Source of the DNA: an uncultured Lentisphaeria bacterium
GTDB taxonomy: Bacteria; Verrucomicrobiota; Lentisphaeria; Victivallales; Victivallaceae
Direction: 5' to 3'
NCBI GenBank assembly: GCA_949298665.1
Contig: CASFXO010000300.1
Location: 1 to 10,012 of the forward strand
DNA length: 10,012 nucleotides
The notes under the pieces were generated by a model. The model did no database searches, was not told the DNA's origin, and saw only the letters and a list, made by a program, of their open reading frames with translations. How positions within the stretch are numbered: position 1 is the stretch's first letter; every line of letters starts with the position of its first letter. A program made the translations under genes and the position numbers. Positions 1 through 5,238 of the stretch are shown here, piece after piece.

Positions 1-1029
1 GAGCGGGTCGCGGTTGACGCCGACGATGCCGGTCATGGCACCGCCGTAGGGGTCGAGCGCGGAGGGACTGTTGTGGGTTTCCACCTTGTAGACCAGATCC
101 ACCTTGTCATTGAACGTGATCACCCCGGCGTTGTCGTGGAAGACCGACACCAGAAAATCGACTTCCCGGCCGATCTCGTTGGTGCTCTTCTTGATGAAAC
201 TCTTATAGCAGGAATCCACCGTCAGCGTGGTGCCGTCTTCTTCGTTGACGTAATCGATGATCGCGGCGAATATCTTATGCTTGCAGTGTTCGCTCCAGGT
301 CTGGGCGAGCACTTCCAGCTCCACGTCGGTCGGATTGGCCGAAAGACCGTAGGCCTCCCGTCCGGCGGCGTGCCGGAAGTAGTTCTGTATCGCCTTCATC
401 TCCTCCAGCGTCAGCGCCAGAATGCCCTTCCGGCTGATTTCGAGCAATTCCTCGTCGGAAACTTCGAGGTTGTATTCCCGCACCCGGCCGCCGGAAGTGC
501 CGTTCACCAGCGGCAGGTTTTCCGGAATGCCCTGCTCGGCTTCGGCCCCGGTGAGAATCCGGACGGACTGAATCAATTCATTGGCCAGCAGCTTCCGGGC
601 GATTTTTTCGACTACTTCGCGGGTCAGTTCCCAGCCGTACAGCAGATACTCCACCGAACTGAACACCTGCTCCTCGTCGCGCAGCCGCCGTCCGATGATG
701 TCGCCGATCGCGGCACGGGCCGACCGGCCCACATTGTCGGTTACGCCCGGCCGGAATCCGACGGCCACCAGAAAATCGCATTTCGGCAGTTCGGCGAAAT
801 TTTCCGAACGGCGACTGCCGACCCGCCAGCACTGGAGCACCGGATTGACCAGCAATCCCGCAATGCGGGTCATATCCTCCGGACCGAGATCGGCGGAGAC
901 GGTATAGACATCCCGGGTCCACACCCGGTCGACGCTCACTCCGAAAAAGTTCTGAATCTGGCGCTTCACTCCTTCGCCCCGGGCGTCGCGCCACTGCGGC
1001 AGCGGAGAAATCTCAATCCGTTCGTTCAT
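1..1029 (-). CDS. purL: Phosphoribosylformylglycinamidine synthase, PurL type with fused N-terminal extension (5' part only)
   Basis: FGAM synthase converts FGAR, ATP and glutamine-derived ammonia to FGAM in cytosolic de novo purine synthesis. The reading frame is open from the ATG at 1029 to base 1 (343 codons), so the C-terminal part lies outside the window. Seen in the translation: PGVTDNVGRSA at residues 97-107; LSANPTDVELEVLAQTWSEHCKHK at about 229-252, the family active-site signature, with the conserved His at 248; VETHNSPS (316-323), followed by the glycine-rich DPYGGAMTGIVGVNRDP (326-342). These are hallmark PurL motifs. About 225 residues precede the catalytic region, much more than in small PurL, so a PurS-like domain and linker are probably fused, as in large or PurSL-type enzymes. 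Whether a glutaminase domain is also fused cannot be seen. The start is supported by AAGGAAAGG (1039-1047) nine bases upstream. A 182-base gap separates it from the glycosyltransferase gene, so it may have its own promoter. Confidence 0.96.
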   Translation of the reverse strand, partial: MNERIEISPLPQWRDARGEGVKRQIQNFFGVSVDRVWTRDVYTVSADLGPEDMTRIAGLLVNPVLQCWRVGSRRSENFAELPKCDFLVAVGFRPGVTDNVGRSARAAIGDIIGRRLRDEEQVFSSVEYLLYGWELTREVVEKIARKLLANELIQSVRILTGAEAEQGIPENLPLVNGTSGGRVREYNLEVSDEELLEISRKGILALTLEEMKAIQNYFRHAAGREAYGLSANPTDVELEVLAQTWSEHCKHKIFAAIIDYVNEEDGTTLTVDSCYKSFIKKSTNEIGREVDFLVSVFHDNAGVITFNDKVDLVYKVETHNSPSALDPYGGAMTGIVGVNRDPL

Positions 1030-1163
1030 GAATTCCGGCCTTTCCTTGGAAAATCGCTTTCGTACCTGAAGAAATATCGTATGGTAATGTACACCCGGAA
1101 CCGCCGTTATGAAAGGGAGCGAAGGCTTTTTTTCCGCGGTTTGTTGCTCCGCCCCCGATGCAT

Positions 1164-1183
1164 TCCGCCGTCCGGGCGGCGGA
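1164..1183 (-). other. GC-rich hairpin downstream of the glycosyltransferase gene
   Basis: A perfect 7-base-pair inverted repeat (TCCGCCG / CGGCGGA) with a 6-base loop lies about 30 bases past the glycosyltransferase stop codon. No T-run follows it on the minus strand, so it is not a standard intrinsic terminator. It might slow transcription or stabilise the 3' end of the upstream message, or it may be a chance product of high GC. The rest of the 1030-1211 spacer holds the purL Shine-Dalgarno sequence and a weak operator-like sequence near 1081-1095; I see no small gene in it. Confidence 0.3.
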
Positions 1184-1211
1184 CCGTTCCGGGAGGCACG
1201 GATGTTCCCGG

Positions 1212-2246
1212 TCAGAAGCCGCAGCGCCGCCGCAGAAAGTCCACCAGAATCGGCCGGTATTTCTCCAGCGAAAACATCTCGGCCCGCGCCGCCGCGCCTT
1301 GCGCCAGCGCCTCCCGGGCACCGGAATCCGCCAGCACGTTCAGCGCGGCGCACCATTCCTCCGGCGTCCGCGCCAGGACACCGCATTCCGGCGTCACCAC
1401 CCGGACGTTCTCCCCCACCGGACTCGCGATCACCGGCAGCCCGGCGGCAAGATACTGGATGATTTTATACGCCGATTTCCCCCGGGAAAACGCATCATCG
1501 GTCAGCGGCATGATTCCCGCATGGGCAGAGGCGATCACCGCCGCCTCCCGCTCCTCCGACCAGTCCTCGAAAACCATCGGCACGCCGGGAATGCGCCGCG
1601 ACTCCAGCTCCTGCCGCGCCAGCACCAGAAGTTCGAAATCCACGGCGGCAGCCATCGTCCGCAATGTCTCCGAGAAAAGTTCCAGATACCGGTACGTGAC
1701 CGGCGTTCCCGCCCAGACCAGCGTGAAACGCTGCCGCTTCGGCACCGGTTTCCGATATTGGGCCAGTTCGACCACGGTGGGAATCTTCACGCAGTTGGCA
1801 TTCAGCGGCACCACCTTCTCCGCCAGAAAGTCGTTGGCGACGATCACCCCCGCCGCACCGGCGATCAGCCGGTCGTATTTCCCCTCCAGCCGGGTGCCGG
1901 CGTATTTTTCCCAGACGTTGTCGTCGAAATTCAGCACATAGCGGTGATGCCGCAGCACCGCCTGTTCCACACCCGCCGGAAGCGACGGCAGCAATTCGTA
2001 TTCGATCAACAGCCGCTCCGGCAGCCCCGGCAGTGCCGCCAGACGTCGCAGCAACGCCGCCGCCGCCAGCCACCGGGACTTGCCGCCGCCGCCGTACAGC
2101 CGCTCCAGATAAGCGCGGCCGAAAAACGGCAGCATCCGCACCGCGAAGCCCCCCTCCTCCAGCGCGTCACGATAAGCATAGTACCGTAACCGGCTGGATG
2201 CGCCGAGTTCGTCGTATCGGGTGCAGACCGCCAGCGGCAGTTTCAT
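1212..2246 (-). CDS. GT4-like (GT-B fold) glycosyltransferase
   Basis: A 344-residue protein, the usual length for a GT-B glycosyltransferase, with no signal peptide or clear membrane segment, so probably cytosolic. The N-terminal half has the GASSRLRYY motif (residues 15-23) typical of the acceptor-side Rossmann domain of GT4-like enzymes. The C-terminal half has the nucleotide-sugar-binding signature GKSAYKIIQYLAAGLPVIAS (256-275) followed by PVGEN (276-280). This is the GK..YK..QYLA variant of the GT4 EX7E region, with Gln264 in the area of the second canonical Glu. Such enzymes move a sugar from a nucleotide donor to a glycan, lipid or small molecule; donor and acceptor cannot be read from sequence. 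The start follows the stop of the upstream dehydrogenase gene with one base between (TGA-A-ATG), and GCGGAG in the end of that gene supplies the ribosome site, so translation is probably coupled. Family call is firm; substrate unknown. Confidence 0.88.
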   Translation of the reverse strand: MKLPLAVCTRYDELGASSRLRYYAYRDALEEGGFAVRMLPFFGRAYLERLYGGGGKSRWLAAAALLRRLAALPGLPERLLIEYELLPSLPAGVEQAVLRHHRYVLNFDDNVWEKYAGTRLEGKYDRLIAGAAGVIVANDFLAEKVVPLNANCVKIPTVVELAQYRKPVPKRQRFTLVWAGTPVTYRYLELFSETLRTMAAAVDFELLVLARQELESRRIPGVPMVFEDWSEEREAAVIASAHAGIMPLTDDAFSRGKSAYKIIQYLAAGLPVIASPVGENVRVVTPECGVLARTPEEWCAALNVLADSGAREALAQGAAARAEMFSLEKYRPILVDFLRRRCGF

Positions 2247-2247
2247 T

Positions 2248-3246
2248 TCAGGCTCCGCAACCGCCCGCCGGCGGCAGATCCAGCATGGTCATGAAGCCGG
2301 TGAAACCGCCCCGCCCCAGCCGCCGCACCGTGGCGCTGACCATGGCGCAGGTCCCCTGATCGCCGTTCACCCCGCCCCGGATGGTGCTTTCGATGGCCGG
2401 AACGCCGCGAATCGTCACCCGGTCGCAGGGATCCGGTTCGCCGATTGCGGCGACGAATTCCAGCGTAATCACCGTCCGCCCGTCCGCGGTCACGCCCCGC
2501 CCGATCTGGCGCACGCCGCGCGCCTCGCCGGCGCGCACCGGAATGGCGCCGGGAATGTTCACATCGCACTCCGCCATCACCGGCTGCAGTTCCTCCGTCA
2601 CCTCGGCCAGTTCCCAGCCCAGGGCCGAAGCGATGAAATCCACCGATTCCGGCAGCCCGACATGGCGCAACGTTCCCGCCGCCTCCCGCGCCCGGAATTC
2701 CTCCGGCGTCAGGCCCGCGCCGATTTTCCGCTGAAACTGCATCCGGCGCGGCGACGCATCCTGAATGCGTTCGACCAGCACATGTTCAATCCGCGAGCTC
2801 GCCGCCGACAGCATCACCGGCACCAGATCCATCAGAAAGCCCGGGTTGATCCCCGTAGCCAGAATCGCCACCCCCGCGTCCCGGGCGGCGGCGTCCAACC
2901 GCCGGGCGAGTTCCGGATGCCTCCGATACGGCCAGGAGAGCTCCTCGCAGGTCGTCACCACCGACATTCCCGCCGCCGCCAGTTCCAGAATCACGGACGC
3001 CGCCCCTTCCGCGTCGGAGACGGTGGTCACCACCGCCACCCGGCCGCATTCGCATTCCCCCACCGAGGAGACGACCCGCAGATCGCTCCCGGTCTCCACG
3101 CCGGCCAGAGCGTCCGCCTCCCGGCCCGCCAGTTCCGGATCGGCGTCGATCACGCCCACCACCCGGAAAAACTCGGATCCGGCCCAGTGCCGGAACAGCA
3201 TCCGCCCGATCTGTCCGAACCCGCAAATCACCACATCCATCATCAT
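2248..3246 (-). CDS. DapB-like / 2,4-diaminopentanoate dehydrogenase-family NAD(P)-dependent oxidoreductase
   Basis: A soluble protein of about 332 residues. An N-terminal Rossmann fold has GFGQIGR (residues 9-15) as dinucleotide-binding loop. The later motifs CEELSWPY (100-107), TGINPGFLMD (131-140) and ERIQDASPRRMQFQRKIGAG (159-178), then LTPEEF, match the family that includes the 2,4-diaminopentanoate dehydrogenase of ornithine-fermenting clostridia and is often labelled dihydrodipicolinate reductase-like. No neighbouring ornithine-fermentation gene (ornithine racemase, aminomutase or thiolase-like) is present, so the substrate is unknown; an amino- or keto-acid is a reasonable guess. The frame is open back to an ATG at 3294, but that ATG lies inside the repeated operator-like sequence and has no ribosome site. 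I prefer the run of three consecutive ATG codons at 3246, 3243 and 3240, just before the first Rossmann strand. The nearest Shine-Dalgarno (AAAGGA, 3263-3268) is 16 bases from the first of these, a long spacing. It is coupled to the downstream glycosyltransferase gene. Confidence 0.85.
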   Translation of the reverse strand: MMMDVVICGFGQIGRMLFRHWAGSEFFRVVGVIDADPELAGREADALAGVETGSDLRVVSSVGECECGRVAVVTTVSDAEGAASVILELAAAGMSVVTTCEELSWPYRRHPELARRLDAAARDAGVAILATGINPGFLMDLVPVMLSAASSRIEHVLVERIQDASPRRMQFQRKIGAGLTPEEFRAREAAGTLRHVGLPESVDFIASALGWELAEVTEELQPVMAECDVNIPGAIPVRAGEARGVRQIGRGVTADGRTVITLEFVAAIGEPDPCDRVTIRGVPAIESTIRGGVNGDQGTCAMVSATVRRLGRGGFTGFMTMLDLPPAGGCGA

Positions 3247-3262
3247 CGCAATAAAAAATCCG

Positions 3263-3268
3263 TCCTTT
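3263..3268 (-). promoter_or_regulatory. Shine-Dalgarno sequence with long spacing before the triple-ATG start
   Basis: AAAGGA on the minus strand, within a purine-rich stretch, lies 16 bases before the ATG at 3246. It rules against the upstream in-frame ATG at 3294, which this site follows rather than precedes. The spacing is longer than usual, so which of the three tandem ATG codons is used stays open. Confidence 0.5.
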
Positions 3269-3279
3269 CTCTCTTCTTC

Positions 3280-3302
3280 ATGATACCGTACCATTCATGT
3301 TC
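3280..3302 (-). promoter_or_regulatory. Candidate operator, copy B (upstream of the dehydrogenase gene)
   Basis: A 23-base sequence sharing 20 bases with the sequence at 5023-5045, in the same orientation. On the plus strand its first 15 bases read ATGATACCGTACCAT, an imperfect palindrome (ATGRTAC, one base, GTAYCAT), followed by TCATGTTC. It ends 34 bases before the preferred ATG at 3246. Symmetry, duplication and position suggest a binding site for a dimeric regulator of GntR or LacI type; that identity is inference. The minus strand also reads TATCAT here, which could be a -10 element, but I see no matching -35. Confidence 0.55.
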
Positions 3303-3318
3303 ACGGGCCGTCGCCCGT
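3303..3318 (-). other. Short hairpin overlapping the stop codon of the GH123-like gene
   Basis: ACGGGC and GCCCGT form a 6-base-pair stem around a 4-base loop, beginning inside the TGA stop codon of the upstream gene and directly next to operator copy B. There is no T-run, so it is not an intrinsic terminator, and read-through into the dehydrogenase gene is likely. It could reduce read-through or mark an RNA-processing point; chance is also possible. Confidence 0.3.
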
Positions 3319-4979
3319 CACTCCGCCAGCGCCCGGTTGACCCGTTCGCGCATCCCCAGCAGCCAGTCGGCGCTCCGGGGATAATCCGTCATCGTCAGCC
3401 GGTAATCCAGCCCTTCGTGCAGCAGCGCCAGCACCGCCGCCCGTCCGATCTTTCGTTCCAGCGCCCGGAGCGCCCGCAGGTCCTGAATCGCCTCGAAGAA
3501 AACCTCATGCCGCAGCGAATCGTACGGCACGCCGTCCGGTCCCGGATAGACGATGAAGGGATCTCCCGCGGGCACCCAGTTCCCGGCGTTGGTGTCGCTC
3601 CAGGGATCGACCGGGTACAACGAATACTGCGAATAATAGAAGTTGAAGCCCCATTGCAGGAAGCCGACGATGTCGTAACAGTAGAACATCACCCCCATGA
3701 TCCGGTTCCGGGCCGAGGGCATGGCGCAGAAACGGTTCGGCACCAGCTTCTCCTGTCCCACGCAGTAGTAGGTCCAGAGTTCCGGCGTCTGGCCGACGAA
3801 GGGCTCGATGTGGTTGTTCGCCGGCACCGGCCGCCGGACCAGGCCGCGCTTGTAGAATTCGAAACTGGAGAGCGCCTCCACCGTCGGGGCGCCGTCAATG
3901 ACGGAATTCAACAACGCCGATGCCTTGGAATAGCTTTCGATGTTCTCTTCGCTCGGCTCGTCGGAAACCGAGAAGAAGATGTTTTTTTCCAGTCCCCGTT
4001 TCCGGAAAAACGCCAGCAGTTCCGGCATCAGCTGCCGGAGAAAGTCGGCGTATGCCGGATCGTCGGACGGAACATCCCAGCCGAAAATCCGTTTCTCCAT
4101 GCCGTCCACCACGGCGATGATCTTCGGCGTCGCCTTCGCGCCCCACTGGGTGAAGGCGTGCGACATGGCGAAATGCGTGATCCCGCACCGCCGCCCGAGT
4201 TCGATATAACGCTCCAGCAGAGAAAAATCGAATGTATAACGGTCGCCGTTTCTGGTGATCCGCAGCAGCTGCGTGGTGGGCCGTTCCCGGCCGATCGCCG
4301 TATCCAGCGGCGGCGTCCACAGAGGCGTCAGCAGCACGTTCAACCCGTGGGCGGCGCCGCAGCGCACGAAGTTTTCAATGATCTGCCAATGTTTTTCACT
4401 CCAGCACGGCACGCCGTAACAGGTGGCCAGACAGTCCACGTGGAACCATTCGTAGCGCAGCAGCGTCTGCTCCGGCAGCGAAAAAGGCAACACCTCCAGC
4501 CGGAATACCGTATCGACCGCGTCCTTCCCGGTCCCCATGGTCCGCCGATCCATCCCGGCGTCGGCCAGCGTCATCTTCACATCGTACACGCCCGGCGCGC
4601 AGTCGTCCGGCACCCGGACCGTCACCCACAGCGCCCGCCACTGATCCCCCGGCAATCGCCAGAAACCGTCGCGCAACGGTCGCAGCGCATCGGGATAAAG
4701 CCCCGGACGGGAGCGCAGCATGTACGGATCATCCTGCAGCTGCGGCACCCGGTTGGGGACGGATACCACCTCCCGCACTTCCACCGGCAGGTCGCTCGTC
4801 GCCGCCACTTCCAGTCCGCACGCGGAACAGACCCCGTCCACGCGTTCGCTGCGCACGGCGATCTGAAACGAATACACTTCGCCCCGCGCCGCGCTGCCGC
4901 GATACCGGGCGGGAGCGCGCAATTCTTCGTCCAGGAACACTTTTTCCAGAGAGCTGACCGGTCGAATGCTGAGTCTCAT
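3318..4979 (-). CDS. GH123-like / DUF4091 glycoside hydrolase, cytosolic
   Basis: A 553-residue protein. The N-terminal part (about 1-170) is beta-rich and contains ALWVTVRVPDDCAPGVYDVK (about 116-135), the typical end of the beta-sandwich before the barrel in DUF4091 and GH123 proteins. The central TIM-barrel-like part (about 176-430) carries SVSDEPSEENIESY, with adjacent Asp340-Glu341. In GH123 N-acetyl-beta-galactosaminidases an Asp-Glu pair is catalytic: Asp orients the substrate acetamido group and Glu is the acid/base. The C-terminal part has DPWSD (458-462), GDPFIVYPGPDG (472-483) and SLRHEVFFEAIQD (488-500), typical of DUF4091. A beta-hexosaminidase-like activity on GalNAc-type glycans is plausible but not shown. 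No signal peptide is visible, suggesting action on imported oligosaccharides. The start at 4979 is chosen because AAAGGG (4988-4993) lies eight bases upstream; in-frame ATGs at 5018 and 5078 lack a ribosome site. It is divergent from the secreted protein at 5239. Confidence 0.87.
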   Translation of the reverse strand: MRLSIRPVSSLEKVFLDEELRAPARYRGSAARGEVYSFQIAVRSERVDGVCSACGLEVAATSDLPVEVREVVSVPNRVPQLQDDPYMLRSRPGLYPDALRPLRDGFWRLPGDQWRALWVTVRVPDDCAPGVYDVKMTLADAGMDRRTMGTGKDAVDTVFRLEVLPFSLPEQTLLRYEWFHVDCLATCYGVPCWSEKHWQIIENFVRCGAAHGLNVLLTPLWTPPLDTAIGRERPTTQLLRITRNGDRYTFDFSLLERYIELGRRCGITHFAMSHAFTQWGAKATPKIIAVVDGMEKRIFGWDVPSDDPAYADFLRQLMPELLAFFRKRGLEKNIFFSVSDEPSEENIESYSKASALLNSVIDGAPTVEALSSFEFYKRGLVRRPVPANNHIEPFVGQTPELWTYYCVGQEKLVPNRFCAMPSARNRIMGVMFYCYDIVGFLQWGFNFYYSQYSLYPVDPWSDTNAGNWVPAGDPFIVYPGPDGVPYDSLRHEVFFEAIQDLRALRALERKIGRAAVLALLHEGLDYRLTMTDYPRSADWLLGMRERVNRALAE

Positions 4980-4987
4980 GCAGGTTT

Positions 4988-4993
4988 CCCTTT
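4988..4993 (-). promoter_or_regulatory. Shine-Dalgarno sequence fixing the start of the GH123-like gene
   Basis: AAAGGG on the minus strand lies eight bases before the ATG at 4979, the ideal distance. It favours this start over the in-frame ATG codons at 5018 and 5078, whose use would place the operator-like sequence or the promoter inside the coding region. Confidence 0.75.
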
Positions 4994-5022
4994 CATCCTG
5001 AATTTTTAACGGATTCATCCGT

Positions 5023-5045
5023 ATGGTACCGTCCCGTTCATGTTC
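5023..5045 (-). promoter_or_regulatory. Candidate operator, copy A (upstream of the GH123-like gene)
   Basis: Partner of the sequence at 3280-3302 with 20 of 23 bases identical. The plus-strand core is ATGGTACCGTCCCGT followed by TCATGTTC. It ends 44 bases before the ATG at 4979 and begins five bases downstream of the proposed -10 element at 5050-5055, so a bound protein would cover the expected transcription start. That placement favours repression. The core palindrome is less perfect here than in copy B. Confidence 0.55.
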
Positions 5046-5049
5046 GTTA

Positions 5050-5078
5050 AATATACCGCGGCCGTCCTCTTTTTCCAC
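5050..5078 (-). promoter_or_regulatory. Possible promoter of the GH123-like gene
   Basis: On the minus strand TATATT (5050-5055) matches the sigma70 -10 consensus at five of six bases. A weak -35, GTGGAA (5073-5078, three of six), lies 17 bases upstream. The operator-like copy A follows directly. The poor -35 would suit a regulated promoter. An alternative -10 is the TACCAT inside copy A. Confidence 0.4.
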
Positions 5079-5135
5079 CGTGCCAACGCAGTTTTTTCCG
5101 TTCCGGCGCGGGATGGACGAAAAAACTTACAAAGT

Positions 5136-5153
5136 GTTCCATATATCCGGAAC
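5136..5153. promoter_or_regulatory. Inverted repeat next to the -35 of the plus-strand gene
   Basis: GTTCC (5136-5140) and GGAAC (5149-5153) are perfect inverted arms around an 8-base AT-rich centre (ATATATCC), with 14 of 18 positions symmetric overall. It ends two bases before TTGACA. This is where activators, or repressors overlapping the -35, commonly bind. It is unlike the other operator-like sequence, so a different regulator would be expected. Confidence 0.4.
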
Positions 5154-5155
5154 TC

Positions 5156-5184
5156 TTGACATTCAATTTTTCCGGCTGTAAACT
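5156..5184 (+). promoter_or_regulatory. Sigma70-type promoter of the large secreted protein
   Basis: A perfect -35 TTGACA (5156-5161), a 17-base spacer and a -10 TAAACT (5179-5184, four of six consensus bases, including the key second A and last T). Transcription would begin near 5191, giving a leader of about 48 bases before the ATG at 5239. The AT-rich stretch stands out against the GC-rich surroundings. Confidence 0.72.
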
Positions 5185-5224
5185 TTCCGTCAATATCATT
5201 GAGCCCCTATGGCAACGAAAAATG

Positions 5225-5230
5225 AAAGGA
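5225..5230 (+). promoter_or_regulatory. Shine-Dalgarno sequence fixing the start of the large secreted protein
   Basis: AAAGGA lies eight bases before the ATG at 5239. The upstream in-frame ATG at 5209 has no such site and would put ten charged or polar residues before a signal peptide, so 5239 is preferred. Confidence 0.8.
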
Positions 5231-5238
5231 CAGACCGA

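Noticed and set aside
1105..1133. GAAAGGGAGCGAAGGC followed by seven T residues, resembling a plus-strand terminator.
   Set aside because: The potential stem is only about three base pairs and no plus-strand gene ends here.
73..1941. A 622-codon open frame on the plus strand.
   Set aside because: It runs antisense across purL, the spacer and most of the glycosyltransferase gene, both of which have clear family motifs on the minus strand. Its translation is rich in Arg, His, Pro and Gly with no recognisable motif, as expected for antisense frames in GC-rich DNA.
2221..3384. A 387-codon open frame on the plus strand.
   Set aside because: It is antisense to the dehydrogenase gene and is a His/Arg/Pro-rich frame with no motif or ribosome site.
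3297..5009. A 570-codon open frame on the plus strand.
   Set aside because: It lies antisense to the GH123-like gene, which carries several family-specific motifs and a proper ribosome site.
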